64,000 bases of DNA from Epiperipatus broadwayi (GCA_028023455.1 JAQFVV010006502.1:866001-930000), one strand, 5' to 3'. Counted from the first letter of the stretch, positions 13,950 to 28,075 are shown. The notes: generated by a model not told the origin, from the letters alone. Program-made: numbers and translations.

Positions 13950-15590
13950 ATATTATCAATAAACAAGTAGAAACGATAAACAAATTATTAAGGACAAACT
14001 ACTATAACTCAGGAAATAGTATCAAGTGGGTGAGTACACTGGTAACTCAACAAAGTATTTTCTCAGGTATACAGACAGTAGATTTTATCCACTTTCATCT
14101 CTTGGTTTGATGTCAAATGCATATTTAAGTAAATAACAAGTGAATATGGTCTAGCAGGGCACCACTAAATTATCTGAACCTAGACACAGTTATATCTTAT
14201 AACCTTTTCACATGTACCAGGTTTGAATCTTTTTTTGGTACTTTCTTTCTAACAAAAATAGAGGATTTTGCTTTTAGATCCATATCACTGTATGCACTAA
14301 TATTTACATAAACATAAATCATCCTTAAACTAAAGTGGAGTATATAAAATTCATTAGACAAAAATCATTTCCTAGATCTTAACATAATAAATGTGTTTCA
14401 ATATCTTTATAAGTTTTACTAGCTCAGATTACATTACTAATTTAGAATGGCAATTCATTCATCCTTGCATGATATAGATGATGGATTGGTGGTTATTACA
14501 ATTATTCACAAATGTCAACTAAATACCATGAAATCACTATTTATTTATGGCCTTTAAACATTTATCTATCCCATTAATTAAAATGTGATGATGATGATGA
14601 TAATGATAACAATAATGACAATAGTTCCATCCACAGCTTTAGGACTAAGCCTAATTATAAAACCCAATTTTTCTAAAGAAATTCATAATTATTGCTTAAT
14701 CTTAGTATATCTAATTAAATCTTAAATAATTAATATTAACCATTGATGATGAATGATCACAACTAATAAAAAATATTCTTAATGAACTATATACACCTTG
14801 TTTAATAAAACAATTTAACATTTATTAATTTATTACAAACATACACAAACAATTTAAAGATAAAACTAAGAATTTATATGAATAATAATGATAATAACAA
14901 TAATTGATTATCTGGCAATCATAATATTAATTTTGAATTCTTCTCCCTTTCCCATCAAATATATATAATGTATTTCAAATTGGATACTAAGCTTGCTAAG
15001 TTTTCAATTCACACAAAAATATTTCTTAAAAAAAAAAATAAACACTTTTTTTTCTGCACACATACCTTTATAATCTAACATGTAAAGTAAAATGGTTAAA
15101 AAAATTGTTAGTAGAATCAGAAAAAGAAGATTTCAAGAAACAAGTTTTTAAATTACTTTTCTCCTCCTCCCTTCTATGCTCTGAAATGTTATACTTTAAC
15201 TTAAAACACAATAATCTAATATTTTAATACTGCCTATTATTTTACATTCACACACAATTACGTATATGCAACAAAGTATTCTTATATTATTGTGTAGGTG
15301 TATTGAAACCCATTATAACCAAAATATTATTTAAAAACAAAATAATACAAAAAATATCTTTTACACTTTAACCAACATTTCATAATTTTAGATTAGTATA
15401 CAATAATAGTTTTAATATACATAAAATTATTACTCAAGGTTAGAATTATTCTTATTGAAGAAAACTATGGTTTTAATCGATTTTGGGTTGTGTTAAAGCT
15501 CTGAGAAAAAAATATAAAACTTCATTTCTAACATTTTAGAATAGTCTTTGATATGATAAAAAGAAAATATATAGTAGAAGTTCATATTAC
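13950..15590. other. AT-rich DNA, no gene seen
   Basis: No supported gene. At 14,138-14,225 there is a short stretch (GCAGGGCACCACTA, then TCTGAACCTAG) resembling the reverse complement of a block at 34,165-34,240, so one old short interspersed repeat family may be present at both places. A short ATG/ATA-rich simple repeat lies at 14,586-14,625. Confidence 0.45.
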
Positions 15591-15599
15591 CAGTCCCAC

Positions 15600-16480
15600 A
15601 GGTTTGAACTTAGCTTGTTTAATGTTCATATTTCTGCAACGATCATAGTTTCTTTTTCTTGAGGCTTGTAATTATCTAATGGTGATGATGATCTTATTTG
15701 CCACTGGAACTTTTTTCCTTCCTTGTTAAGCATGATTCTTCCATTAGAGTATATCAGTTGTTCTCTCACTTGCAATTTTTTTTACTGGGTTTAAAGTCAG
15801 TCACTGGAACAATTGTACTAGATGATTCAATTTCTACTAGATTATTTAATATTTACCTGTAGATTAATCATTTTTCTTCTGCTTTCAAAAGCAGGTGAAT
15901 CTTTTCTTTACTGAAAATATCACATTTTTTCAGTCATCAGTCATCAGATGTAGAATATTTTAATTTCATTTCAGACAAGACATTTTTATTATTTTTTTTC
16001 CTTCCTATATGATGTGCTAGCTCTAAGGGCCAGAAAAAGCCCAAGATGACCTATATATTTTTCCTATCCTGACATCCTTATATTTTAATCTTCAAAAACT
16101 TTATATTAAAAAAAATGATTTTAAAATTGATATCTGATGAATCAAACGCTTGTCTCTTAGTTTGAATATTTTTAAAATCTCTCTTACTGATTTTTTTCCA
16201 GACAGGTTTTATACTTGATAATTTTTTTCTCTATTTTTAGCAAACTCATTTTTAGATCCCAGTTCACTGGAACCTATTAAAAATCACACTATCTCAATTA
16301 TTCAGATTAATCCTGTTTTGAAGTAAAAAATTGTCTTAATCTTTTTTCTTGACATCTCTGTCACTAATGTAACACCTAAAATTTGAGCTGCTTTCTTTGG
16401 TCAAGCTGATGGGACAATTTTAAAACTTAGTGCTCTCACCATGCTTTAACAGAAAAACAACCAATCTTTATAAAAACAAA
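15600..16480 (-). other. Possible decayed coding sequence, family not recognised
   Basis: Read on the minus strand, separate open segments have protein-like composition, for example 'NGRIMLNKEGKKFQWQIRSS' near 15,700-15,780 and 'PKKAAQILGVTLVTEMSRKK' near 16,340-16,400. They lie in different frames with stops between. I do not recognise the family. A degraded mobile element is the simplest explanation, and chance remains possible. Confidence 0.25.
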
Positions 16481-16994
16481 ATTGTTACAAAAATATATGT
16501 CTAGTTTAACAGATTTTCTCCTTTAACACAAAATTGTGAAGCAAATAATTTAACAGTTTTAATTTTTTTCAATAGGTAATAAATGTAGGTTTGTTTGTAC
16601 AATGTACCCACACACTCTATCGTTTACATTGTTTATAAAAATGGCCTATTACAACAATCTAAATGTTTTCTAGAAATTATGACTTTAATATCGAAAATTA
16701 AATTTTTAACTTTCAAATCCCAAACTATAACCTTTAAAAAAAATAGAAATAGAATAAAATATTAGAATCTAGTAAATGTAGGTTAGCTTTGAAGAGAGTT
16801 TAATATTTGAAATATACAATGATAATTAAACAGTTTACACACACACTTTCTCTATACGTGTTATTACTCTACTTTTTAACAAAAAAAATAATATTGAATA
16901 ATTAACCGTGTATAGTACTCTTTTTGAATTTTTTTTATCAACACACAAACAAATAAAGAATATAACTGTTGCCTCACTATCTTTCTGTCTTGAG

Positions 16995-17083
16995 CTTTTA
17001 GAACTGGATCTTGTAGGGTTTAAACTTGGGTGCCCTACAGCTTCCTTTACTCTATAAAAATGTGATGATGATTTTTGTTCCAC
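16995..17083 (-). other. Weak exon candidate
   Basis: On the minus strand a short stretch reads 'VKEAVGHPSLNPTRSSSKSS' with less A/T bias than its surroundings. A TTTTTATAG acceptor-like site precedes it and a GTGAGG donor-like site follows its 'RQKD' end. It could be an isolated exon of a long gene or chance. No family is recognised. Confidence 0.2.
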
Positions 17084-17142
17084 ATTTTCTTACATGCACA
17101 TTACTACAAATTTAGCTAATGACTAAATTGTAATGGCACAAC

Positions 17143-17143
17143 G

Positions 17144-17177
<34 letters not shown>
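17143..17177. repeat. (CA)n(TA)n microsatellite
   Basis: A CA run passes directly into TA dinucleotides. Confidence 0.95.
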
Positions 17178-17179
17178 AG

Positions 17180-19330
17180 AAATATTTTTTATTTTATTTC
17201 AATTTTCATAGATATAAAAATTGACACATTTTCCCAAATAAATCAACAAGTCTTTAATTTATAAACCAGTTGCGATGTCTACTTCATAATATTATTCATG
17301 TTTTTTTCTAAATGCATTTACAGCTTTTTATTTGATTCTTTGAGACTTTGTAACACAAACAACAACATTATTTTTGTACTACTTAAAATAACTGAATTTT
17401 CTAATTTTGATGATCATGTATACTTTCATCAACTGCAAAAAAGGCAAGTTTTCCCCAAACCATATGGTGAAAATATTTTTCAAATATCTTTTTGTACCAC
17501 TATTTGTTTTACACATGAAGCATTTTAAAACTACTAATAAAATCTTAAGTTTATGGTAAACTGCATTTTTAAAAAATGTTCTTTGCTCTATTTTTCTTTT
17601 CTTTTTTTTATTCATTTGAGATATAAATTATGTAATAAAATCTACAGATCAGCTAGTTTGAATTATAAAATATGTTTGCAGAATTTTATATTTTGAGATT
17701 TTAAAAGAAATTATTTTTAATCTGCTTATAACATTTTTAGAAAAGTAACAATTAAGTTGTTTATTTTTCTTTCCACAATATTTAATAGATTTTAATTTAA
17801 TTTATATTTTTATAGGTAGGGATTTAATATATTATGTTTTGTGTTAAAGCCTGTTGAACAATAAAACTGTCAACTATTTTGCAAAAGTGATATATAAGGT
17901 ATTGCATTGTATAAAATGCATAAAAAATGTTTTATTGTTTATATTAGTATAATTAATATTTATATTATTTTAATTCTTATTTAATTTATGATTATTGAAA
18001 TGCTAATTTGTGGTTGTTATTTTATTACTGTTTGTAAATTACTCAAACTTACTTTAAAATCATTTAGCTTTAGAAAACATTTTACCACAACAATGATTAT
18101 AAATAATTTTTATTAATCTATAAATTATTACATTTCACTTAATATGAAATGTGGAATTTTAATTATAATAAGTTTTACATATAGCCTATAATAGTATTGT
18201 AATCTTAATTATTTTTTAAAAAGTTCACATGTTTTTACTGATTACTATAATCTTATTTATAATTAACAACACTTTACTATAATCTAAATATATAAATGGA
18301 AACATAGTAAAAATTATGTAATCTTTCCCAAAAACAAAAATGTAATTTAATCATCAATATATTCTTAGGCTAAGAAATCATAGATTTATATATGCAAACA
18401 TCATTATAAGTTTTCCCAACTGAGACTTCTGGTTGAATAGAATATTTATTGAAATTTTTTGGCATAATGTTTACAAAATCTGATACTATATAATTAAAAT
18501 TTAAAAATATATTATTAATTATATAAAATTAATTTGTCTAGCATGATATTCAAAGTGCAACATTTATGTTTTCAGATTTAACAATTTGTCTTATTCTTTT
18601 AGTAGTAAAAATTACTATGCTTTAGTAATCATTTTGAACATTTACTTATTGTTGTTTTGTATATTTTAGAGATATCTGATTTTCCTCCTATTAGAAAATT
18701 TAATATATTCATTATTTTAATAAGGCAATGCTATATTTTATTCAGCATTGCTATTTGCATCAACAGAAATAATCCATTCTAAAACATTCTACTTTAGTAC
18801 TATCCATATAATCATGATTAATGTATGATAATTTTATTCCACATAAACATGATTAATATATGAGAATAGTATTATAGATCTACCCAGGTCCTCAGAATAA
18901 TTTGTAGTATATGATCTTTATTATAATAAAGGATTGACATTTGAATTTATTTGTCTTTCTATATAGTTTTAAGATTATGTTAATGATATATTTTAATCAT
19001 GTCAAATATAGTTCTGACTTTGTAATCACTTTGGAAAAGATATAATATCTGTCTAAATAAAATATCAGAAAACTCTCCTTAGTTCACAGTTAAACTTTTC
19101 ATTAATAGCAATAATTTATTCTATATTGCAACTACATTAGCATAAATAATAAATAATCATATGTGTAAATTGAGAAATTTTGTTAATGTAGATATTAAAT
19201 GTAAGCTAAGAGCTACTCAAAATGATTTATTTTAGTATATAACAATTATTGTGCCCAAGAAATGGTTTCCAATTATATGTCCATATCTACATTGGCTTAA
19301 ATATTAATAGCTTAAATACATATTTAAAAA
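17180..19330. other. AT-rich DNA, no gene seen
   Basis: Nothing supportable beyond AT-rich sequence. Short open frames on both strands at 17,298-17,615 overlap each other and carry no motif. Confidence 0.5.
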
Positions 19331-19334
19331 AAGG

Positions 19335-19490
19335 TATTTTAATATTAGACCTGCTATGATGAAACTTGACTTCAACCCTTACCCCAAACCTAACCCTAAT
19401 CTTTACAACATAATTCTAAATCTAAACCTAACTCTAACCCAGTACAACTCTGATATTTTATAGAAAGCAGATCTAATACTAAAGTATTTA
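19335..19490. repeat. Short palindromic repeat (MITE-like), copy 1, telomere-like interior
   Basis: The ends are imperfect inverted repeats (TATTAGACCTGCT near 19,345 and AGCAGATCTAATA near 19,465). The interior is rich in CCTAAC/CCCTAA-like words. A second, reversed and shortened copy lies at about 20,285-20,362. The TTAGGG-like words are degenerate and more likely belong to the repeat than to a relocated telomere. Confidence 0.6.
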
Positions 19491-20185
19491 AAAAACTAAA
19501 AATATATATAGATTGAAGAAAAATGGAAAGTTGATGAAAATTATCAATCATAAATTAATTCTGAGAATATGGTTTCACTGCAATTTAGTGATTGAGGATT
19601 TAGGTTTCCATATAAGATCTAAAATTAAATTATAAAGAATGGTTTATTGCTGTTATTTCAGATTATCAAAGTAAACTCAAATATTCATGTGATTACTGAT
19701 TTACTATAGACATTATGATGAACTATTTATTGTTGCAACTACTTAACTATTTTAACAAAATAATTTAGAAAATATCTTTTAATTATATTTCCATATCTTA
19801 GTTTTATATATTTTGCTGAATATATCGCTCACATTTAAACAATGAAAACTGATACCCTATATTTAACTTAACATTAGAGACCAGTAATAAAATTTAATAT
19901 GTATATATTTAATATTTGTTTAAGTCTAAACAATAGCAAAAATTAAAGTATAAAATATTTATTTTTCAAGAATTATCTAAATATTCAGACAATAGAGTTT
20001 TTGAAACATGTCACTATTTCTGGTAATATTAAAATTATATCTGTTATGTAAATTAATATTAAAAAAATAGCTTTACAAATAATATTAAAACAAGTATTTC
20101 GTAGCAAGTTATATTAAGACTTCAATTGTCATCAATGAAAATTATAACTTTTTAATGCTTTAGATATTTTTAAGTTTATATGAAA

Positions 20186-20204
20186 ACACACACACACACA
20201 CACA
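20186..20204. repeat. (CA)n microsatellite
   Basis: Short uninterrupted CA run. Confidence 0.9.
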
Positions 20205-20284
20205 TGATGTAAATAGGGAAAGATTTTAAATGGATCAGAAGTAGCGAATCTGTAACTATCATTGGTAATTTACTATTATATCTG

Positions 20285-20362
20285 TTATAAATATCACAGC
20301 CATACTGGGTTAAAATTAGGGCTGAGATTGATTTTCATCACAGCAGATCTAATACTAAAGTA
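20285..20362. repeat. Short palindromic repeat, copy 2, reversed and internally deleted
   Basis: ATATCACAGCCATACTGGGTTA, then a TTAGGGCTGAGATTGA block, then TTTCATCACAGCAGATCTAA matches the reverse complement of copy 1 with most of the telomere-like middle missing. It shares the terminal words GCAGATCTAATACTAAAGTA with copy 1. Confidence 0.6.
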
Positions 20363-20384
20363 ACCCATCAGCTTAAGGTAGTTT

Positions 20385-20387
<3 letters not shown>

Positions 20388-20437
<50 letters not shown>

Positions 20438-20456
20438 ATATATATATATATATATG
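20388..20456. repeat. (TA)n microsatellite
   Basis: TA dinucleotides with one GATA interruption near the end. Confidence 0.95.
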
Positions 20457-21418
20457 ACTAATTTCTAGACAATAAATTTAATAGTGGAATATATGTAACA
20501 GCCTTCTGTCAGAAGATAATCATTTATAAAAATTTGTAAAGGAAAGGATTTAATTACTGTGACAACCATTTCATTTTTTAATCTTTACATAATATAGTGA
20601 ATATAATGATTAACATTATTTAATTCTTGCATAGTTTTATTACAGTGAATATTATGTTTACCATATATTAAACTGTCTGTATTATATAATCATTTATCAT
20701 TTGTGAGAATCTGTTAGATTAAACTCTTGGGTACTATAATTTAAATATGGGGCTAGAAAAAATAATCACATATAATTAATAATATATTATTACTTTTAAT
20801 GATATATAGCATTAAATTTGGCAAAAATTAGCCAAAGGCTTCCAAGAAGTATTCCAACCAATCAGAAACATCAGCTATAAAAAGCTATAATAAGGGTGTT
20901 GTGATTAAGACCTATGTTTGCTTGCCCTAATTGAGAATATGTTTACAATTAAAATGTATTTTTGGGAAAGATTGTCATAATTTTTACAATATCACTATTT
21001 TTTATATTTGGATTATAATAAAGAGTTATTAATTGTATATAAGATTACAGTATTGAATAGAAACAAGTGAAATTTTTTTTTTTTAAAAAATTAAGATTAG
21101 CTTAAAATGTAAAAAATATTATAGACATTTAACCTTTCAGTGGGGTTCAACACATTGTTGTGCCAAAGGCTTTGGATCACTCTAAATCGGACATTTTTTG
21201 AGCTATGGTGATGTATTTATTCTCATTGGAAAGTTTAGAAAAAGTCCCATAAGATGCTGCCCTTTCTTGAATTATTTTACAAGTAAAAAATCAATACTAG
21301 GAGTGTTTTAAGTTGAACAAAAGAAGAAGGTCAATGCTGATTGGTTGGGCCATCCATTCTCGACACTTATTGGCTGATGATTCTGATAAATATTGTTTCA
21401 CCGCTGAAAATGAAAATA

Positions 21419-21765
21419 TATGTTTTAGAGTGTTTTTTTTAATTATTTTTCATACATATCATAAATTATTTTCATAAAATCTGCTGAAAATATAATTATT
21501 TTACAAAAGTAGTAAGGTTTTATTAAAAAATTATATACTTTACATGATTATAAATTGAAAAAGAAACCAGTGATAGCAATAATTTTGACATCCTGTCAAG
21601 AGTTAGATTGCCCCAAGCTGTTTATTTAATTTTCAAACAAAGATTAATGTTTTAGAGTATTTTTCTGGCATTTATTTACATATTATATTGTATTTTGGTT
21701 AAAATATGCTGAAAATATAATTATTTTTAGAAAAACGCTAAGATTTTACTAAAAAAATTCTTAAA
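21419..21765. repeat. Diverged direct repeat, about 225-bp period
   Basis: Two units share ATGTTTTAGAGT at the start and TGCTGAAAATATAATTATTT near the end (positions 21,483 and 21,708), followed by a similar AAGGTTTTATTAAAAAA/AAGATTTTACTAAAAAA block. Non-coding. Only two units are visible. Confidence 0.7.
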
Positions 21766-22399
21766 ACATCCCTTAATGTAAATCTGGGGGGGAATTTAAA
21801 AGATGTTTGCATTGCTTGTAATTTTCTCATAATATTTTCTTTGATTTTTCCACTTTTGAATATTTCTATAAAATACAAATAAAAATATATTTTTGGAAAA
21901 ACATTCATTTATTTCCTAACATTACATTACAAATAATTAATATACTTTTTGGAAATGAAACTAAAATTAATATATATTAAAAGATGAAAATATTTTTATC
22001 AAAGAGTTTGTCAATTGACTAATTAAAAGTATCAGAGTTTTACCTCACTTGGCCAATAATGAAGTGACCCTCAGAAAGGATATACAAGTTATTATTATTA
22101 AAGTTCATACTAATATTTAATGAAACGTAATAAATTATTATTAATAAAAAATTAATAATCATTATTGTGGGTTTGTAAAATTAAATACTTCTAAATTCAA
22201 TTTGGTAAGGAAATAATCACAAGTTAGCATTTCAGTATTCATAAACTTAATAAAGATTAAAATATTAAGAATATTAATTTCAATTATTCTATTTTAAATT
22301 CATTCTTAAAGTGGTTTAAATTAAAGTGTCAATTTGTATATTAATAAGCTTAATTGGTTATTAAAAACATTTGGAAAAAGGAAAATTGTTAATAAAAGA

Positions 22400-24250
22400 A
22401 ATTTAAGTATAGGATATTTATCTGTTTTAAATTTGCTTAATTTTATTTTAGATAGTTCTGATCTAACAATTTTAAGTAAATGCTTTTTATGTTCCTTTTA
22501 GCAAAAGAAATATAGTAATTTACTCTATTTCTTTATTGAATGTTGCAGAAATATGCCAGATAATATAAAAAAAAACATATATACAGATAATTTTGAAAAA
22601 ATAAATTTGGTTTTGCCCCAAAGCAAATAAATCCTCTTATAAAAGATTAAAAGACAATGATTTTATTCTATTAAAGGAATACAAAAGAGATTATTTTGCA
22701 TTGGAAAATAATAGTGACTTTAAAAATATTTTTTTTAGAATTAAATAAAAAGAAGTATTCTATTTTAAATTCTGATCCTGGTAAAAAAATAAAATCTAAG
22801 AATTGAAATTATGAGGATTATAGAAAATAATTATTTTTAGATAAATCTATTTTAATTAAGTTGTTATCCTAGTGATTTTTTTTTTTGGCTCTTAGGATTT
22901 TCCTTAATTTGAAATCTCATAAACATAATTTTCTTTTAAAGTGCATTTTTGATTGTGCAGAGTGGATTGTTGATATAATTTCAATATTTCTGATAATTTT
23001 TTAAGAATTATATATTTGATAAAAATAATGGATTTATTTTAGTGTTTGTGTTTTTGGTAGTTTAGATGTTGACAACATGTGTCAATCAATTGATAGGATA
23101 AAATACATTAATGTGTTTTTTATTGTTTTAAAAAACATGATTTATGATTTGTTTTTTGTGTGAAATGTTGTGCTTTATAAAATTAAAAAAGGATCGGTTA
23201 TTTCTTGTGTTATTTCTTCTTTAATGTAATCTGTCTATATTAATATTTTAGCAAGTAATATTATTAATAGTTTTTTTGTTTTTTAAAAATTATTTGTTAG
23301 ATAGGTTGATTATTGTTTGTTTGTTATACAGGAGGATAAATTGAAGGTTTTTTTTATAGATTGAATCCTTTTGATTATATTACTAAATTTACAAATGAAG
23401 GGGATGGGATTTTGAATTTTTTAAATTAAAATTTCTACATTTATATGTTGATAATGTTTTGTTTTGTAATCATTTTATTAAAGCAAAAAAAAATAAGAAA
23501 TATGATAAGCCCAGACAGTTCTCAACCTTTTGCTCATAAGACTCTTTATTGAACTTTTGTTATAGAAGTAGAATACACAATAAGTTTAAAACTAATAGTT
23601 ATATTCAGAGGAGTCAATATGCTGATATTGATTTAGAATTTAATCATGAATTTAACAGAAATATTATATTTAATAAAAATATCTCTAAATTTGCTAGTAA
23701 TAAAAAATTAATTGTTAATGAGAATAATGAGTTTATTTCTTTACCATATAAATCATGAATTTGCAAATTGATTTATAAGAAAGTGGCCTGAAAGAAAGAC
23801 CTGGATTTAAATTCTTTACTAAATAGTTCAAAACAGAGAATTTATTGCAAATCTATTCATGAGGTTGTTTATAAGATACCTTGAAGTTGTAATAAAATTT
23901 ATATAGGTCAGAGTAAATTAAGTCCTAAGAAAGGAGATAAAATTCATGAGTAGAGTTAAAAATAAATATCATAACTCAACTTTGTATACTCATTTAACTG
24001 AATACAGATCATAAAATATTACTTGATGTGAATACCCTTTATGAAAAAATTGAATTGAAAAGAAGATTAAAAGAAACTTCTATAATAAAACTTTTTGAAT
24101 TTGACATCAACAATATTATGAAGACCTCATTTAAATTTTTAAAAAAGTTGGTTTTTGAAGTGAATAATGAGAAAATTATTTGGTTTTGTATGTATATGTT
24201 GTATGTTTTGGTTGATTTTAATTTTAAAAGGTCTATTTGTTAATAGATGA
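22400..24250 (+). pseudogene. Second Penelope-like element relic, reverse transcriptase to GIY-YIG
   Basis: Plus-strand remnants occur in the correct order. There is an N-terminal-like stretch ('FEKINLVLPQSK', about 22,590), a 'LQMKGMG'-like block (about 23,390) and a catalytic 'YVDN'-like motif followed by 'VLFCNHF' (about 23,445-23,475). An open segment follows at 23,549-23,758. The GIY-YIG start is clear at about 23,860-23,910 ('VYKIPC', then 'CNKIYIGQSK'), followed by 'YTHLTE' and 'YEKIELKRRLKETSIIKLFE' (24,028-24,243). The YIG part is better preserved than in the 7-9 kb copies and the sequence is distinct, so it belongs to a different subfamily. Stops and frameshifts make it non-functional. 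Confidence 0.78.
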
Positions 24251-25295
24251 AACCATGATTGTGGAATAATTTTAGTAAAATTTTGGTATATTGGCTAGTA
24301 TTGTAATATTATATTGTTTAGTACTCTTCCTCAAACTATTAACAGTCTTTATCATTTGACACAAAACAAAATATATTAAATATACATATAAAAATAAATG
24401 TAATAAGTGTGCTCATACACAACTGTAGATAAGTTTGTTATTTCTATAAATTAATACAGCTTAGCACTTTTGAGAACTTATGACATTTTCACATTGCTAT
24501 GAATGTGAGAATGCCACAAATTTTGAAAAGGACTTAGCCATATTTAATTTATGAAATAATAAGCTTCTCTATAACAATTGAAATACAGGCTTATTATATG
24601 CCTGTATCAATATATGTAATATATAAGGTATATGAGCATGACTTCACTCTCCACTCTATCTCATAACACTGTAGTTGCATATAAGCACACTTATTAGATT
24701 TATTATATTCTGTATATAAGTATAAACAGTTAAAGTCATTATATATAAAAATAATAAAATAAATATGACTTAATCTTATTGAATACACTAAAAAGAAAAA
24801 TAACTTAATTGCTAAATTTCTATAAATATTACAAGCAGATTTTTAAAAAAAATGTTTTTTAAAATCTCAAAATATAAAATTCTGCAAATATATTTTACAA
24901 CTTAAACTAGTGACCTGAAGTTTTTATCATATTATTTATGACTCAAATGAATAAAAATAAACAAGTTTGGACAGAGAATATTTAAAAAAATATAATTTAC
25001 CACGTTGCTAAGATTTTATTGATAATTTTAAAAACAAATATTTCTTTTAAAATGTGTATTGTCTGAGGAATTAACTAGTATAAACTAATTCTAGAAGATA
25101 ATTAGTGAAAAATAAAGAGAAAAACATTAACATTTATTTTACTGATTTAGAAAAATATTTAAAAGAAAAAAAAGACTATTGTGTTAGAATTTCAAGAACT
25201 AAAACAAAAATTTAAAGGTTAGAAGTTAATTCAAATTCTATTCTATATATATATGAAAAACAAAAAAAAACACAAGTGAAAACTTGATAACGCTT
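24251..25295. other. AT-rich DNA, no gene seen
   Basis: No gene or bounded repeat is visible. Confidence 0.5.
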
Positions 25296-25300
25296 GTATT

Positions 25301-25438
25301 TATGACAATAGATGGCTTGAAATCGTGATCTGAAGGTGGAAATTAAAGTTAGAGATAGTGAATGCTTGCTCTGACGTTTATGTAAATAAAAAAACTACGC
25401 TTGACGGTGTTTTTGGTAGAACGCCATCTATTGTCATA
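25301..25438. mobile_element. Candidate MITE, 138 bp with 16-bp perfect terminal inverted repeats
   Basis: TATGACAATAGATGGC at 25,301-25,316 is repeated as its exact reverse complement at 25,423-25,438. The interior is unrelated on the two sides, has higher GC than the flanks and encodes nothing. It lies next to short (TA)n. A 16-bp perfect match at this spacing fits a small non-autonomous DNA transposon. No autonomous partner is seen. Confidence 0.55.
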
Positions 25439-25439
25439 T

Positions 25440-28075
25440 ATATATATGCATATGTTAAATAGCTATATATGAACGAATATAAATAAGAGTTGATTTATTT
25501 CAGTGTTTAATGTGTATTTACATAAAATAAAACATGATTATTCTTAAAAAATAAAGATGGTAATCCTGAAAAAAAAAGTGTGTATTTAGTTTGTTTATAG
25601 TAGAATAATTATTTTCATAAAATTAGAAAGCCATAAAAATATTTAAATATTGTAAAAAATTAAAAGGTAATTTTAAATAAGTCATCTATAAAATCAATTT
25701 CTGAACAGTATGAATATATAATAGTTGTTTTTAACCAAAAAAAAAAGGGCCAATATTCTCTATATATTCTAGAATGATTTTTTTTTCAAAATCTGCAAAA
25801 ATAAATAATAAATTGTGTTCCCAAGTTTCAGATTATAATAAATACGATAACAATAAATTAATGGTGTTAAAGAACAGATTAATGAATTAAAATATTTACA
25901 AATCTCGATAACTAGTGGTTAAAGAAGAAAGGAAAAAATAACCTGAAAATGACAATTACTAATATAATAACTTAAAAAAATTAAGTTACTAATTATCTTA
26001 TAAAAATTAAATTAAGAAAGGTGCTTGGTAAAGGTTTTATTTAGAATATAGTTACATTCGAACTGTCAAAAAATAATAAAATGTTTAGATGTTTTTCAAA
26101 TGTGAGCTAGCAAAAAAAGGATAAACATAAGTAAACCTTGAGATATTAAAAATATATAAACATAATTCATATTTTTATAAATATAGATGTAACAGAAAGA
26201 ACTGAAAGGAGGAAAATAGACTTTATATTACTTCTAAACTAAGAAGCCATGAGAAAATTAAATAGAAAGTATTTCATATCTGGGATATTATTTATAATAT
26301 GAAATATACAATTTTAAAGTTTTGTGGTTATTAAAAATTTTGCTTCATTAATTAAAATATTCTTTAACAAATACACAGTAAGCAAGAATAAATTGTGGTA
26401 TTTTTTTAAAAATATTTATGAAAAATAAAATGAAAATATTATACACACTGTTCTTTTAACTATGGCTAACTAATAAACTTTTTTTTTAAATAAAGAATCC
26501 GATCATAGTATTGATTTTAATTAGTAAGATAAAGAATTAGGTGTATAATTATATTTAAAAAAACTAGTTATATATTAAAAGACTCTGTACGGAAGCTAAT
26601 CAACTGTGGTCTACATTTGATGAATAGTGGAATGATCTTTTGTTATGAGTGTTAATGATAAATAATCAATAAAATGCACAACCAAATAGTATTTTCTGCT
26701 ATCTTATAAAAAAAGATGTCAATTGTTTAGACCCTGCTTTCAATACAAACTTTTTTTTTATTTTGTCTCTATGTTTTTCTCCTTACTGACCTCGTTATTG
26801 TGAACTTATTATAAGCTGACAATGGGAATATATGTTGGGGTAACAAGATTTATATCATATAAATACATGTGCAGCAACTCTGATTCCCTTGTTTTATTTT
26901 TTATTTTCAATTTAATGTATTTTCATAAGTCCTTATTGCTTAGAATACAATGACTGCTGCAGATTTAGTAAATTGGAAATCTATAATTGTGATCTTTTCA
27001 TGAGACAGTTCATTTAATAATCAGCCATGTTGGGAATGAATTAGAGAGAAAAGCATTAATTTGATCAATTATGTATGATAAGTCATTTCTATATAACTAT
27101 CCTCCTGCCTGTCACAGAAATTGAAAGAATAGTAAAGGTATATAACACAGATTTGTTTCATATATTTCCGCTAAGTATGTATTTTAACTATATTTGTTTT
27201 AAAAATATATAAAATTAACTTGATGATGATTATTCAATTCTTGATCACTACTTGAAATAAATAAGGTATCAAGATTTAAGATTTATAGAACGGGACTTAT
27301 CTTTGATAGAAAGGAATTTTATTTAAACAAGATTTGCATTGAAATTTAAGTTAGTATCCCCTCTCCCTTAAATTTCTAAATGTATCCACAATAAAGTTTA
27401 TTAGCATCAAAATTGTGTTTATACAGTGGTACATGCGCCGATTTAGTCAGTGTTCATTTTAACATTAGATTCTGAGAGTTAAATTAATTGCTGCATAATA
27501 TAATTACTTAAATATTATGAAAATATTGAATTTTTTTCTCAAAGATTTTAATGCATGTGTTTGTTGTCAAAAATATTTTGGTCAAAGTAAAATTATCCTT
27601 ATATAATAAAATCAGGACCACAGGTTTATTACTACATCATCCAATAAAAAAGTATGTGACAAATAATCTTTTACTTTTTTGATTTGATTCTAAATCAGGA
27701 AATTCAAAGTTATTTGTTATATATTATTTTACTGATTGATATAGTAATGGAAATGTGTTTCTGTTTTTGATCCTATAAATACAATTTTGCTTAACAATAA
27801 TAAACTATTTTACCTGGCATACATTTTTTCCTTTTAAAAAATATATGTCCAAACATCTTGCCCCATTTCAAATATTTTAAAATCTTTATCAGAATTCATT
27901 TACATAATTTTTTAAAAGATATAACAATGACAATTTGTTTCTCAATTTACACCCTAATAAATTTTCTGCTATTAAAATTCTTACTGAAATTATAGGAGTT
28001 GAGTATTGATGTAGCATTGCTACATAAAAGACATGAAATTATACAAAACTATTTTGTTCAGAGCTTGTTTGAACT
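25440..28075. other. AT-rich DNA, no gene seen
   Basis: No recognisable coding segment or RNA gene. Short frames are AT-biased and without motif. Confidence 0.5.

Noticed and set aside
16130-16155. Hammerhead core (CTGATGAATCAAACG)
   Set aside because: There is no room for stem II between the two core segments.
19375-19440. Interstitial telomere or chromosome-fusion point
   Set aside because: The CCCTAA-like words are few and degenerate and belong to a small palindromic repeat that also occurs at 20.3 kb.
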